Below, piece by piece: positions 8,525 to 17,600 of a DNA stretch of 60,216 nt. The notes under the pieces were generated by a model. That model was not told the DNA's origin, did no database searches, and saw nothing but the letters and a program-made list of their open reading frames with translations. The DNA is from Rhodospirillales bacterium. Lineage in GTDB: Bacteria; Pseudomonadota; Alphaproteobacteria; Acetobacterales; Acetobacteraceae. The first letter of the stretch is position 1, and every line of letters begins with the position of its first letter. The translations under genes were made by a program, and so were the position numbers. The DNA lies in the NCBI GenBank assembly GCA_947460455.1, contig CANHKG010000004.1, positions 1-60,216 on the forward strand, written 5' to 3'.

Positions 8525-8808
8525 CCGAAGCACGCACCCCTTTGTGGGAGGTGTTCCTGCGCAGCCGCACCGGGCTGTCTCACCGGCACGTCGGCTCCGT
8601 GCACGCGGCCGATGCGGTGATGGCGTTGCAGGCGGCGCGCGACACCTACACGCGGCGCGGCGAGGGGCTTTCGATCTGGGTGGTGCCGTCCGCCGCGATC
8701 ACGGCCAGCGATCCGGCGGAGAAGGGGATGCTGTTCGAACCTGCCGCCAGCAAGATCTACCGGCACCCGACCTTCTATGAGGTGCCGGACGAGGTGGGGC
8801 ATATGTGA
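8521..8808 (+). CDS. paaB: 1,2-phenylacetyl-CoA epoxidase subunit PaaB
   Basis: This 95-residue subunit is structural and bridges PaaA-PaaC units in the epoxidase complex. The sequence opens with [23 protein letters not shown], characteristic of PaaB, followed by [19 protein letters not shown]. The start overlaps the paaA stop by four bases (ATGA). Length is normal. The next gene begins one base after its stop. Confidence 0.95.
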   Translation: MTEARTPLWEVFLRSRTGLSHRHVGSVHAADAVMALQAARDTYTRRGEGLSIWVVPSAAITASDPAEKGMLFEPAASKIYRHPTFYEVPDEVGHM

Positions 8809-8809
8809 C

Positions 8810-9553
8810 GTGTCGGACCGGTTTTCGGGATTGCTGCTGCGGCGGGCCGACGATGCGCTGGTGCTCGGCCACCGGCTGTCGGAATGGACGGGCCATGCGC
8901 CCAGCCTGGAGGAGGAGTTGGCACTGGCGAACCTGGCGCTGGACCTGATCGGCCAGGCGCGGGCGCTGTATGCGCTGGCAGCGGAAAAGGGCGCGGGGGA
9001 GGACGAGGATTCGCTGGCCTATCTGCGCGGCGATCGCGAGTACACCAACCTGCTGCTGCTGGAATTGCCGAACGGGGATTTCGCGGTGACCATCGCGCGG
9101 CTGTTCCTGTACGCGGCGTTCATGGACCCGTTCTGGCGCGCGGCGGCGGGCTCGCGCGACCGGGACCTGGCGGCGATCGCGGCCAAGGCGGAGAAGGAGG
9201 CAGCCTATCACCTGCGCCATGCCGCGGAATGGCTGATCCGGCTGGGCGACGGCACCGAGGAATCGCACCGAAGGGCGCAGGCGGCGCTGGAGCGGCTGTG
9301 GCCCTATACCGGCGAGATGTTCGAGCCGGAGGACGAGGTGCTGGTGGCGGCCGATGTGTGCCCGGAGCCGGCCGGGCTGCGCGAGGCGTGGAACCGCACG
9401 GTGGATGCGGTGCTGGCGGAGGCAACGCTGTCGCGGCCGGCGGAGTGCTGGATGCAGAGCGGTGGGCGCGCCGGGCGGCACACGGAGCATCTCGGCCACA
9501 TGCTGGCGGTGATGCAGTCCGTCGCGCGGGCGCACCCGGGGGGCAAATGGTGA
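8810..9553 (+). CDS. paaC: 1,2-phenylacetyl-CoA epoxidase subunit PaaC
   Basis: This 247-residue ferritin-like subunit pairs with PaaA and stabilises the catalytic core. It shows the PaaC pattern LSEWTGHAPSLEEELALANLALDLIGQAR, then YHLRHAAEWLIRLGDGTEES, and ends with HTEHLGHMLAVMQSVARAHPG. The GTG at 8810 is preferred, lying one base after the paaB stop; an earlier ATG at 8777 would add residues translated inside paaB that are not family-like. It overlaps paaD by seven bases. Confidence 0.93.
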   Translation: MSDRFSGLLLRRADDALVLGHRLSEWTGHAPSLEEELALANLALDLIGQARALYALAAEKGAGEDEDSLAYLRGDREYTNLLLLELPNGDFAVTIARLFLYAAFMDPFWRAAAGSRDRDLAAIAAKAEKEAAYHLRHAAEWLIRLGDGTEESHRRAQAALERLWPYTGEMFEPEDEVLVAADVCPEPAGLREAWNRTVDAVLAEATLSRPAECWMQSGGRAGRHTEHLGHMLAVMQSVARAHPGGKW

Positions 9554-10026
9554 ACCTGCGGGAGCGTGCCTGGGCGGCGGCAGCGGCGGTGGTGGACCCG
9601 GAGATTCCGGTGCTGACCATCGAGGATCTCGGCGTGCTGCGTGAGGTGGTGGAGGGCGATGCGGGCGTGGAGGTGCGGATCACGCCGACCTATTCCGGCT
9701 GCCCGGCCATGGGGGTGATCGCCTGGGAGGTGGAGGCGGCGCTGGCGCGTGAAGGGATCGCGCCGGCCCGCGTGGTGACGGTGCTGTCGCCGGCCTGGAC
9801 CACGGATTGGCTCAGCGAGGCGGGGCGGGAGAAGCTGCGCGAATACGGCATCGCGCCGCCGGGGAAGGCGGGTCGGCGGGCGTTGTTCGGGGACGAGGCG
9901 GTTTCGTGCCCCCGGTGTGGGTGCGGGGAGACGGCGCTGTTGGCGGAGTTCGGGTCCACCGCGTGCAAGTCCTTGCGCCAGTGCCAGGCGTGCCGCGAGC
10001 CGTTCGACGCGTTCAAGTGCCACTGA
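9547..10026 (+). CDS. paaD: Phenylacetate epoxidase maturation protein PaaD (MIP18/SufT-type)
   Basis: This 159-residue protein has an N-terminal MIP18/DUF59 domain (VVDPEIPVLTIEDLGVLREV, then TPTYSGCPAMGVI) and a C-terminal cysteine cluster with Cys-Pro-Arg-Cys-Gly-Cys and Cys-Gln-Ala-Cys pairs. It is needed for epoxidase activity, most likely by helping to install the Fe-S cluster of PaaE. The start is ATG 9547, or GTG 9550 immediately after; both overlap the end of paaC. The stop overlaps the paaE start. Confidence 0.93.
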   Translation: MVNLRERAWAAAAAVVDPEIPVLTIEDLGVLREVVEGDAGVEVRITPTYSGCPAMGVIAWEVEAALAREGIAPARVVTVLSPAWTTDWLSEAGREKLREYGIAPPGKAGRRALFGDEAVSCPRCGCGETALLAEFGSTACKSLRQCQACREPFDAFKCH

Positions 10027-11078
10027 TGTTCCACGCACTGCGCATCGCCGATCGGCGGCAGGAGACGGACGAGGCGGTGTCGCTGGCGTTCGAGATTCCC
10101 GAGGCGTTGCGCGGGGATTTCGCGTTCCGGCCGGGGCAGTACCTCACGCTGCGCGCCGTGATCGGGGGCGAGGAGGTCCGGCGGGCCTATTCGATCTGCG
10201 CCGGGCTGGATGACGGCGAGCTGCGCGTGGCGGTGAAGCATGTGCCGGGCGGGGCGTTCTCGGCGCATGCCAACTCGGCACTGCAGGTGGGCGACACGGT
10301 TGAGGTGATGCCGCCGGAGGGGCGGTTTGGGCATGCGCCGGAGGGCGAGGGGCGGCTGTATCTGGGGCTGGCGGCGGGGTCGGGCATCACGCCCATCCTG
10401 TCGATCCTGAAGAGCGTTTTGGCACGGGAGCCGGGCAGCCGGTTCATCCTGCTATATGGCAGCCGCAGCACGGCGCAGGTGCTGTTCCGCGGTGCGCTGG
10501 AGGATTTGAAGGACCGGTATCTCGATCGGCTGACGGTGGTTCATACGCTGTCGCGCGAGGCGCAGGACGTTCCGGCGCTGAACGGGCGGCTGGATGGGGC
10601 GAAGCTGCGGGCGTTGCTGCCGGGGCTGGTGGATGCGGCGGCGATCGACCAGGCCTTCCTGTGCGGGCCGGAGGCGATGCTGGACGAATTGCCGGCGGTG
10701 CTGACGGATCTGGGTGTCGCGGCGGATCGCATCCAGATGGAGCGGTTCACGCCCTCGGCGCCCAGGCGCGCGGTGGTGGTGGCGGAGGATGCGCCGGGTG
10801 TGGCGGTGGCCACGATCATCCACGATGGCGCCAGGCGCGAGGTTCCGGTGGCCGAAGGGGAGACGGTGCTGGATGCGGCGCTGCGGGCTGGGATGGATTT
10901 GCCGTGGTCGTGCCATGGCGGCATGTGCAGCACCTGCCGCGCGAGGGTGACCGAGGGCGCGGTGGAGATGGCGGTGAACTTCTCCCTGGAGCCGTGGGAG
11001 GTTTCAGCCGGCTACGTGCTGACATGCCAAACCCGGCCTGTTTCGGCGCGAGTGGTGGTCGACTACGACCAAGTCTAG
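10026..11078 (+). CDS. paaE: 1,2-phenylacetyl-CoA epoxidase reductase subunit PaaE
   Basis: This 350-residue reductase passes electrons from NADPH through flavin and a [2Fe-2S] centre to PaaA. The N-terminal ferredoxin-reductase domain shows the flavin motif RRAYSICAG and the nucleotide-binding GLAAGSGITPILSI. The C-terminal plant-type ferredoxin domain shows the cluster ligands Cys296, Cys301, Cys304 and Cys334. Its ATG overlaps the paaD stop by one base. A double GC-rich hairpin follows the stop and separates it from the convergent tyrA. Confidence 0.95.
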   Translation: MFHALRIADRRQETDEAVSLAFEIPEALRGDFAFRPGQYLTLRAVIGGEEVRRAYSICAGLDDGELRVAVKHVPGGAFSAHANSALQVGDTVEVMPPEGRFGHAPEGEGRLYLGLAAGSGITPILSILKSVLAREPGSRFILLYGSRSTAQVLFRGALEDLKDRYLDRLTVVHTLSREAQDVPALNGRLDGAKLRALLPGLVDAAAIDQAFLCGPEAMLDELPAVLTDLGVAADRIQMERFTPSAPRRAVVVAEDAPGVAVATIIHDGARREVPVAEGETVLDAALRAGMDLPWSCHGGMCSTCRARVTEGAVEMAVNFSLEPWEVSAGYVLTCQTRPVSARVVVDYDQV

Positions 11079-11082
11079 GGGT

Positions 11083-11126
11083 CTGGGGCCTAAGGCCCCA
11101 GCGGGGTCGAGGGGCGGCGCCCCTCG
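11083..11126. terminator. Double GC-rich hairpin between convergent paaE and tyrA
   Basis: Two perfect 8-bp stems follow each other: CTGGGGCC-TAA-GGCCCCAG (11083-11101) and CGAGGGGC-GGC-GCCCCTCG (11108-11126). They fill nearly the whole 50-base gap between the two stops. There is no long T-run on either strand, so if this is a terminator it is a hairpin-dominated, bidirectional one. Confidence 0.6.
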
Positions 11127-11128
11127 CC

Positions 11129-12034
11129 TTACGCCTGCTTCAGCTCAATCAAGCTGCGCCGGATTTTCCGCCCACGCTCGATGCTGTCCTCGATGAACGA
11201 CGGATCGCCCCAGCGCACCGCGCGGGCCATGGCCTGGGCGTCTTCCATGAAGCGGGCGAGCATTTCCAGCAGGGCTTCGCGATTGTTGAGGAAGATGTCG
11301 CGCCACATCACGGGGTCAGAGGCGGCGATGCGGGTGAAATCCCGGAAGCCGGAGGCGGAGAATTTCAGCACTTCCTGCCGGCTTTCGTCTTCCAGGCCTT
11401 CGGCGGTGTTGCAGATGGTGAAGGCGATGAGGTGCGGCAGGTGGGAGACGATGGCCAGCACGCGGTCGTGGTGGCCGGCTTCCATGCTTTCCACCATGGA
11501 GCCGCAGCGGCGCCAGAGTTCGGAGACCTTTTCCACCGCGGTCTCGTCGGTGCCCGGCGGCGGGGTGAGCAGGCACCAGCGGCCCTGGAACAGGGTGGTG
11601 AAGCCGGCATCGGGGCCCGAGTATTCCGTTCCCGCAACAGGGTGCGCCGGCACGAAATGCACGCCGGCGGGGATCAGCGGGCCGACGTCGCGGATGACGG
11701 ACTGCTTGGTGGAACCCACATCCGTTACGATGCAGCCGGGCGCGAGATGGGGCGCGATCGCCTCGGCCAGGGCGGCATAGGCGCCGACGGGGGCGCAGAG
11801 CATGACGCAATCGGCGCCGGCCACGGCGCGGGCGGGATCGAGTTCCACACGGTCGGCGATGCCGAGCTGCATCACGCGGTCGAGCGTGGCCTGGGTGCGG
11901 GCGTTGGCGACGATCTCGGTGGCGATCTCGCGCTTTTCCGTGGCGATGCGCGCCACGGAACTGCCGATCAGGCCGATGCCGACCAGCACCAGACGCTTGA
12001 AGAGAGGCTCAGCCCCAGGAATCGAAGGCATCAT
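11129..12034 (-). CDS. tyrA: Prephenate / arogenate dehydrogenase
   Basis: This 301-residue TyrA-type dehydrogenase oxidatively decarboxylates prephenate or arogenate in tyrosine synthesis. The Rossmann motif VLVGIGLIGSSVA is near the N-terminus, followed by TDVGSTKQSV and by HPVAGTEYSGPDAG with the catalytic histidine. ATG 12034 shares one base with the hisC-like stop, and a second ATG follows directly. It is the last gene of a chorismate mutase-hisC-tyrA operon on the minus strand. Cofactor preference and prephenate versus arogenate use cannot be read here. Confidence 0.93.
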   Translation of the reverse strand: MMPSIPGAEPLFKRLVLVGIGLIGSSVARIATEKREIATEIVANARTQATLDRVMQLGIADRVELDPARAVAGADCVMLCAPVGAYAALAEAIAPHLAPGCIVTDVGSTKQSVIRDVGPLIPAGVHFVPAHPVAGTEYSGPDAGFTTLFQGRWCLLTPPPGTDETAVEKVSELWRRCGSMVESMEAGHHDRVLAIVSHLPHLIAFTICNTAEGLEDESRQEVLKFSASGFRDFTRIAASDPVMWRDIFLNNREALLEMLARFMEDAQAMARAVRWGDPSFIEDSIERGRKIRRSLIELKQA

Positions 12035-13131
12035 CAGCCCTTCATGAAGGCGGTAAGCGCATCCGTCACCAGGCCGCATTCCTCGGCGGTGCCGACGGTG
12101 ATGCGCAGGCAGTGCGGCAGGCTGTAGGCGGCCATGCCGCGCACGATGATGCCGCGGGATTTCAGGAACGCGTCGGCGCCCTTGGCCTTCTCCGCCGTGG
12201 CGAAGTCCGTCAGCAGGAAGTTGCCCTCGCTGGGCCACACCTTGATGCCGACGGCTTCCAGGGAGGCAGCCAGCTTGGCGCGCCATTCGGTGTTGTGGGT
12301 GCGGCACTTTTCCACCCAGCCCGGCTCTTCCAACGCGGCCACAGCGGCGGCCTGGGCGGCGAGGTTCACGTTGAACACGCCGCGCACGCGGTTGAGCGCA
12401 TCGGCGACGGAGGCGGGCATGTAGCCCCAGCCCACGCGCATGCCGCCGAGGCCGAACACCTTGCTGAAGGTGCGCAGCATCACGGTGTTCTCGCCGGCAT
12501 CCACCAGCTTCTGCCCGGCGTCGTAATCGGCGGCTTCCACGTATTCGGCGTAGGCGCTGTCGAGCACCAGCAGGATATCGGGGCGCAGGCCGGCGCGCAG
12601 GCGGTCCACCTCGGATTGCGGCAGCAGGGTGCCGGTGGGGTTGTTGGGGTGGGCGACGAAGACGATGCGGGTTTCCGGCGTGACGGCCGCAAGCATGGCC
12701 GAGACATCGGTGGTGACGTTCTGCTCCGGCACCTTGATCACGCGCGCGCCGGAGAAGGTGCCGGCGATGTCGTACATGGTGAAGCCATGCGCGCTCATCA
12801 GGATGTCGGCGCCAGGGCCGCCATAGACATGGCAGATCAGGCTGATCAGCTCGTCCGATCCGGTGCCGCAGACGATGCGCTCGGGATCGAGGCCCCAGCG
12901 GGCGCCGAGGGCGCGGCGCAGGCCGACGGAGCCTCCATCGGGGTAGCGGTGCAGTTCCGCCGCCACCTTGGCATAGGCAGCCTGGGCGGCGGGCGGCGGG
13001 CCGAAGGCGCCCTCGTTGGAGGAGAGCTTGATGATGCGGTTCACACCCGGGATTTTCGCTTCGCCGGCGACATAGGCGTGGATCTGCATCACGGCATCCC
13101 GCGGCTGCGGGCGCATCACGGTCTCGGTCAT
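12034..13131 (-). CDS. hisC: Histidinol-phosphate / aromatic aminotransferase
   Basis: This 365-residue PLP aminotransferase of the HisC family shows [34 protein letters not shown], the YAEY segment, and [14 protein letters not shown] with the Schiff-base lysine. HisC paralogues placed between chorismate mutase and tyrA commonly transaminate aromatic keto acids or prephenate, and I infer that role here; a role in histidine synthesis is not excluded. Both ends overlap neighbours (ATGA with the chorismate mutase stop; one base with tyrA). Length is normal. Confidence 0.88.
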   Translation of the reverse strand: MTETVMRPQPRDAVMQIHAYVAGEAKIPGVNRIIKLSSNEGAFGPPPAAQAAYAKVAAELHRYPDGGSVGLRRALGARWGLDPERIVCGTGSDELISLICHVYGGPGADILMSAHGFTMYDIAGTFSGARVIKVPEQNVTTDVSAMLAAVTPETRIVFVAHPNNPTGTLLPQSEVDRLRAGLRPDILLVLDSAYAEYVEAADYDAGQKLVDAGENTVMLRTFSKVFGLGGMRVGWGYMPASVADALNRVRGVFNVNLAAQAAAVAALEEPGWVEKCRTHNTEWRAKLAASLEAVGIKVWPSEGNFLLTDFATAEKAKGADAFLKSRGIIVRGMAAYSLPHCLRITVGTAEECGLVTDALTAFMKG

Positions 13132-14027
13132 CAGCTTTCTCCCTCCACGGGCACGGCATAGGCGCCCAGCACCACCGGGCGGCGGGCCACCTCGCCAAGC
13201 CGGGCCAGGCGCGGATCGTCTTCGGCCACCAGGCCCTCCACCTCCACCAGCGCGGTGGTCGCCGCGGGGTCGCGGCGCAGGATGGTGGACAGCGGCGGCA
13301 GGTCGGCGGCGGTCAGCGCGGCGGTGAGGCGGGCGCGGCTGCTCTCGCTGGTGAGCTCCAGCCCGATCAGGCTGCGGTCGTGCCCGCTGGCATCCGGCGC
13401 CACGGCGGCCACCACCAGGGCCTGCACCCGCGGCGCGCCCTCTGGCCGCGGGGCCCAGAACGGCAGGCGGGCGATCACGTGGATGCGCGGTTCGTCCCGC
13501 GAGGAGCTGTGGCGGTGCAGCAGGGCGGTCCACCAGCCGGTCTGTTCACCCTCGGCCGGCATGGGCAGCACGGCGCAGATGGCGCTGCCGGCGCTGACCT
13601 CGGCGATGGCCTGGGCCGGGGAGCGGTGGGCGCGCAACGGAGTCAGCGCCCCGAAATGTTCACGGGCAGCCTGCACATGCGGGCTGCCCGCCTCGGTTTC
13701 GCACACGGCAACCACATAGCTGCCCTGCATGCTGGTCGTGGCCGCAAACAGCTCCCGCCACCATCGCACCAGCAGGCGCTTGGGCAGCTTGCTGTGATGC
13801 CGCGCCAGCAGGCGGCGGACGATATTGGCCTCGCGGCCCGGGCGGATCGGCACGCGGCCCTTGCCGCCCTGGCTCGCCACCTTCTCCACCACCTCTGCAC
13901 GGCGTTGCAGCAGGTCGTGGATGGCATCGTCGATGCGATCCAGCTCGGCGCGCAGTTCCGCCAGCACCGGCGCCTGGGGCGGCGCGGAGGAGGCGGGCGG
14001 CGGGGAGGCAGAAGCGGCGGAGGTCAT
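13131..14027 (-). CDS. Chorismate mutase (AroQ type) with divergent C-terminal domain
   Basis: This 298-residue protein has, near residues 20-85, an AroQ-type chorismate mutase helical domain: [20 protein letters not shown] followed by a Pro-Ile-Arg-Pro-Gly-Arg-Glu segment. The mutase turns chorismate into prephenate. The remaining two thirds resembles a prephenate-dehydratase-like alpha/beta domain in position, but I see no convincing dehydratase Thr-Arg-Phe motif, so dehydratase activity is doubtful. The start at ATG 14027 gives an Ala/Ser/Pro-rich leader before the mutase domain; the open frame continues upstream but without homology. It heads the operon with hisC and tyrA, matching a role at the prephenate branch point. 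Confidence 0.75.
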   Translation of the reverse strand: MTSAASASPPPASSAPPQAPVLAELRAELDRIDDAIHDLLQRRAEVVEKVASQGGKGRVPIRPGREANIVRRLLARHHSKLPKRLLVRWWRELFAATTSMQGSYVVAVCETEAGSPHVQAAREHFGALTPLRAHRSPAQAIAEVSAGSAICAVLPMPAEGEQTGWWTALLHRHSSSRDEPRIHVIARLPFWAPRPEGAPRVQALVVAAVAPDASGHDRSLIGLELTSESSRARLTAALTAADLPPLSTILRRDPAATTALVEVEGLVAEDDPRLARLGEVARRPVVLGAYAVPVEGES

Positions 14028-14172
14028 GGGCGCCAAGAGAACAGAGGGATCGAACAGGGGTGGCAAGGGGATGATGGCCAGTCCTAGCGGATGCCCGCGG
14101 CGCTGCAAAGCCGCGCCACCGAAAGCACCGCGGTTGCATGGGGGGCGCACACTCCGCATATGCTTCACCGAA

Positions 14173-15312
14173 ATGGATCAGCCAGAGCTCCCCGTCGTCG
14201 ACCACCAGCACCTCGTCCTCGACGGGCCGTTGATGCTCGACTGCGGCACGGAGCTGTCGCGGGTGCGCATCGCCTACCGCACCTACGGCACGCTGAACGC
14301 GGCGCGCAGCAATGCCATCCTGATCTGCCATGCCCTCACCGGCGACCAGTATGTGGCCGAACCCCATCCCGTGACGGGCAAGGGCGGCTGGTGGGACATG
14401 GTGGTGGGGCCCGGCCTGCCGATCGATACCGACCGCTACTTCGTGATCTGCAGCAACGTGCTGGGCGGCTGCATGGGCTCCACCGGCGCGCGCACGCCGA
14501 AGGCGGACGACCCGAACGACCTCTGGGGCACCGATTTCCCGCCGGTGACGATCCGCGACATGGTGCGCGCGCAGAAGCGCATGGTGGAGCAGCTGGGCAT
14601 CGCGCGGCTGTTCGCGGTGATCGGTGGCTCCATGGGCGGCATGCAGGTGCTGCAATGGGCGGCGAGCTACCCGGAAGCGGTGTTCGCCGCCGTGCCGATC
14701 GCCACCGCGCCCTATCACTCCGCGCAGAACATCGCCTTCAATGAGGTCGGCCGGCAGTCGATCTTCGCCGATGCCGATTGGGAACAGGGCCGCTACTGGC
14801 AAAGCGGCAAGATCCCCGCCCGCGGGCTTTCGGTGGCGCGCATGGTGGCGCACATCACCTACCTTTCCGAGGAAGCGCTCACCCGCAAGTTCGGCCGGCG
14901 CATGCGCGGTGCGTCGCTCGCCGTGTTCAACGACATCTTCGAGGTGGAAAGCTACCTGCGCCACCAGGGCAGCACCTTCGTGCGCCGGTTCGATGCCAAT
15001 TCCTACCTGACCATCACCCGCGCCTGCGACTGGTTCGACCTGGCCAGCGACTACGACGGCAACCTCTCCGGCGCCTTCGCCGGCACGCGCACGCGCTTCT
15101 GCGTGATCAGCTTCACCAGCGACTGGCTCTACCCCACCTCCGGCAACCGGGCGATTGCGCGGGCTCTGAACGGCGCCGGCGCCAATGTCAGCTTCGTGGA
15201 AATCGCGTCGGACAAGGGGCACGATGCCTTCCTGCTCGATGAGCCGGATTTCCACCGCACCCTGGGCGGTTTCCTCAAGGGCTGCGCCGACCATGCGGGG
15301 CTGGCCCCATGA
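14173..15312 (+). CDS. metX: Homoserine O-acetyltransferase
   Basis: This 379-residue alpha/beta hydrolase-fold acyltransferase activates homoserine for methionine synthesis. The catalytic triad is visible: nucleophile serine in [15 protein letters not shown], aspartate in FTSDWLYPT and histidine in [11 protein letters not shown]. The [20 protein letters not shown] segment is characteristic. The ATG at 14173 matches the usual N-terminus. It diverges from the chorismate mutase operon with about 145 bases between starts, and its stop overlaps the metW start (ATGA), the usual metX-metW pairing of alphaproteobacteria. Whether acetyl or succinyl is the donor cannot be proved from sequence. Confidence 0.94.
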   Translation: MDQPELPVVDHQHLVLDGPLMLDCGTELSRVRIAYRTYGTLNAARSNAILICHALTGDQYVAEPHPVTGKGGWWDMVVGPGLPIDTDRYFVICSNVLGGCMGSTGARTPKADDPNDLWGTDFPPVTIRDMVRAQKRMVEQLGIARLFAVIGGSMGGMQVLQWAASYPEAVFAAVPIATAPYHSAQNIAFNEVGRQSIFADADWEQGRYWQSGKIPARGLSVARMVAHITYLSEEALTRKFGRRMRGASLAVFNDIFEVESYLRHQGSTFVRRFDANSYLTITRACDWFDLASDYDGNLSGAFAGTRTRFCVISFTSDWLYPTSGNRAIARALNGAGANVSFVEIASDKGHDAFLLDEPDFHRTLGGFLKGCADHAGLAP

Positions 15313-15962
15313 ACGATGCCTCCCGCATGGCCGCGGAGCCGGTGCGCTACGTCGCCAAGAACATGCGGCTCGATCTGCGGCTGATCGCCGAAATGATCGC
15401 CCCCGGCGCGCGCGTGCTGGATATCGGCTGCGGCGACGGCACGCTGATCGAATACCTCTACCGCACCCATGGCTGCGACGCCCGCGGCATCGAGATCGAC
15501 ATGGCCGAAGTCACCCGCGCCGTCGCGCACGGCCTGCCGGTGATGCACGGCGATGCCGACAACGACCTGTCGCAATACCCCGATGGCTCGTTCGACTACG
15601 TGGTGCTCAGCCGAACACTGCAGGCGGTGGAACGCCCGCGCGAGGTGCTGCGCCAGATGCTGCGCATCGGCCGGCACGCGCTGGTGAGCTTCCCCAATTT
15701 CGGCCACTGGGAACTGCGCTGGAAACTGCTCTGGACCGGGCGGATGCCCAACACCACCGTCTGGGGCAAGCCCTGGTACGAAACGCCCAACATCCACCCC
15801 TGCACCATCCAGGACTTCTTCGACCTCGCCGCCCAGGAAGGCTACGAGGTGGAAAAGTGGCTGGCGGTGGACGAGGCCGGGCAACGCTCACCCTGGCGGC
15901 GCTGGCCGGCGCTTGCGAACATGTTTGGCGAGCAGGCGTTGTTTCAGCTGAGGAAGGCGTAA
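15309..15962 (+). CDS. metW: Methionine biosynthesis protein MetW (SAM methyltransferase fold)
   Basis: This 217-residue protein has the SAM-binding motif [15 protein letters not shown], then GIEIDMAEV and the MetW-typical [20 protein letters not shown]. MetW partners MetX in methionine synthesis; its precise chemistry is not settled. The ATGA overlap with metX implies coupled translation. An AT-rich paired-hairpin repeat begins right after the stop. Confidence 0.93.
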   Translation: MNDASRMAAEPVRYVAKNMRLDLRLIAEMIAPGARVLDIGCGDGTLIEYLYRTHGCDARGIEIDMAEVTRAVAHGLPVMHGDADNDLSQYPDGSFDYVVLSRTLQAVERPREVLRQMLRIGRHALVSFPNFGHWELRWKLLWTGRMPNTTVWGKPWYETPNIHPCTIQDFFDLAAQEGYEVEKWLAVDEAGQRSPWRRWPALANMFGEQALFQLRKA

Positions 15963-16087
15963 GGAAGGCCTTCTTTTTCTGAAGAAAAAGAAGCAAAAAG
16001 ACTTTCTCTGATGGCGCCCGGGATAGCCACGCCGCATACGGATAAAAGTTTTTTGGTTCTTTTTTTCAAAAAAGAACATGCTTCCTT
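15963..16087. repeat. AT-rich paired-hairpin intergenic repeat, copy 1
   Basis: The element fills the gap between metW and the SDR gene. The left half contains the palindrome TTCTTTTTCT-GA-AGAAAAAGAA (15971-15992) followed by GCAAAAAGACTT. The right half contains AAAGTTTTTTGG followed by the palindrome GTTCTTTTTT-TC-AAAAAAGAAC (16056-16077). The right half is an imperfect inverted copy of the left half, and both outer ends read GGAAGG or its complement CCTTCC. It is strikingly AT-rich against the surrounding coding DNA. Other copies lie at 19455, 41031 and 45746, with a half copy at 34931. Confidence 0.85.
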
Positions 16088-16099
16088 GAGGAGACCAAC

Positions 16100-16822
16100 A
16101 TGCAGCGCTTCCAAGGCCAGGTTGCCCTCGTCACCGGCGCCGCCCACGGCATTGGTGCTGCCATCGCCCGCCGCCTGGCCGAAGAGGGCGCGCAGGTGGC
16201 CGCGATCGACCGCGAGCCGATCACCGCCCCCGTGGCCCTGGCGGTGGAAGGCGATTGCACCGACCTCGCGGCACTGCAGGGCTTCGTCGCCGAGGCGGAA
16301 GCGAAGCTCGGCCAGCCCACCATCCTGGTGAACAATGTCGGCCAGAGTGCGCGCGAGCGCGGCAGCCTGTTCTGCGAGTCCAGCGAGGAGGTCTGGCGCT
16401 TCGTGCTGGAGGTCTCGCTGCTGACCACGATGCGCATGAGCCGCCTGGTGGCGCCGGGCATGGCAGCGCGCGGCTTCGGGCGGATCATCAGCCTTTCCAG
16501 CGACAGCGGCTTCAATGGCGATATCGGGCTGACCGACTATGCCGCGGCCAAGATGGGCATCGTGGGCTTCACCCGGTCGCTGGCGCGCGAACTGGCGCCC
16601 AAGGGCGTGACGGTGAACGCCGTGGCCCCCGGCGCGGTTCGCACCCGCGCGCATGACAGGTTGCCGCAGGAAACCGTCGCGCGCGTGATCGCCGGCACGC
16701 CGGCCGGCTTCGTGGCGGAGCCGGAGGAGGTGGCCGGGCTGGTGGCCTACCTCGCCAGCGGCGAGGCGCGCTTCGTCACTGGGCAGACCATCCTGATCGA
16801 TGGCGGGCGCTGGATGGTGTGA
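16100..16822 (+). CDS. Short-chain dehydrogenase/reductase (SDR)
   Basis: This 240-residue classical SDR has the NAD(P)-binding TGAAHGIGAAIA near residue 12, the NNVGQ core motif, the catalytic serine in SLSSDSGFNG, YAAAKMGIVGFTRSLAREL with catalytic Tyr and Lys, and a C-terminal TGQTILIDGGRWM. The substrate cannot be assigned. A GAGGAG ribosome site precedes the ATG. It stands alone between the AT-rich repeat and a convergent deacetylase whose stop is four bases away. Confidence 0.9.
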   Translation: MQRFQGQVALVTGAAHGIGAAIARRLAEEGAQVAAIDREPITAPVALAVEGDCTDLAALQGFVAEAEAKLGQPTILVNNVGQSARERGSLFCESSEEVWRFVLEVSLLTTMRMSRLVAPGMAARGFGRIISLSSDSGFNGDIGLTDYAAAKMGIVGFTRSLARELAPKGVTVNAVAPGAVRTRAHDRLPQETVARVIAGTPAGFVAEPEEVAGLVAYLASGEARFVTGQTILIDGGRWMV

Positions 16823-16826
16823 GCCA

Positions 16827-17555
16827 TCAGGCCAGCACCGGCCGCAGCTCGTCCAGCGTCGCCCACTCCACCCCCTGCCCCGCCAGCGCCGCGATGGCGC
16901 GCGCGAACCCGGCACCGGCCGGGCGGTGCGGCTGGTTGATGTGGCCGATCACCACCTCCGCATCCCGCGCCGACGCCACGCGCCGTTCCACCGTGGCGGC
17001 GGGCAGGGAGGCGCCCTCGTCGCCGTTCAGCGAGAAGGCCGCGATGCCCTGCCCCAGCCGCGGAATCTCCTCCAGCGCCGCCGGGCTGTAACGGGCGGTG
17101 GCGCCGCGATACCAGCGCGGCGCGCGCCCGGTGGCGGCCTGGATCGCCGCGGCGCCGCCTTCCACTTCCTGCCGCACGGCAGCCAGGGTGCCGGCCACGC
17201 GCAGGCCGAACAGCGTGCCGCTGCCCAGCACCGGCGGAATGTGGTGGGCGCCGTGGTTCTCCCAGCCGAACAGGTCGGGATGCGCGCGCAGCAACGCCAA
17301 CGGGCCGGGATTGGCGCGCAGCCAGATGGCGGTGGCGAAGATCGTCGCCCGCGCCCGGTGTGCCAGCAGCGCCTCTGCGATCCGCATGTCGAACCCGCCG
17401 CCGCAGGCATCCAGCGTCAGCGCCACGCGGCGCCGCCCGGCCGTGGGCACGCAACGGAATCGCGGCTCCACCGAAGCTTCGGCGCGCGTGGGGCTGGACA
17501 GCACCGCCAGCCCGGCCGCCAATATCCCCCGCCGCGTCACGCAACCCAGGCACAT
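16827..17555 (-). CDS. Exported polysaccharide deacetylase-family protein
   Basis: This 242-residue protein begins with a Tat-like or Sec signal (TRRGILAAGLAVLSSPTRAEA). It contains a NodB-like fold: TLDACGGGFD in place of the usual T-F-D-D-G metal motif, and ENHGAHH in place of the H-x-x-x-H motif. Members remove acyl groups from cell-wall or exopolysaccharides outside the cytoplasm. The metal motifs deviate from consensus, so activity and substrate are uncertain. It is transcribed away from the amidase with only 45 bases between starts. Confidence 0.75.
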   Translation of the reverse strand: MCLGCVTRRGILAAGLAVLSSPTRAEASVEPRFRCVPTAGRRRVALTLDACGGGFDMRIAEALLAHRARATIFATAIWLRANPGPLALLRAHPDLFGWENHGAHHIPPVLGSGTLFGLRVAGTLAAVRQEVEGGAAAIQAATGRAPRWYRGATARYSPAALEEIPRLGQGIAAFSLNGDEGASLPAATVERRVASARDAEVVIGHINQPHRPAGAGFARAIAALAGQGVEWATLDELRPVLA

Positions 17556-17600
17556 GCCCGCAACCCACCGTGGTGCAGGCCGCCGTTATGAGGGAACGCC

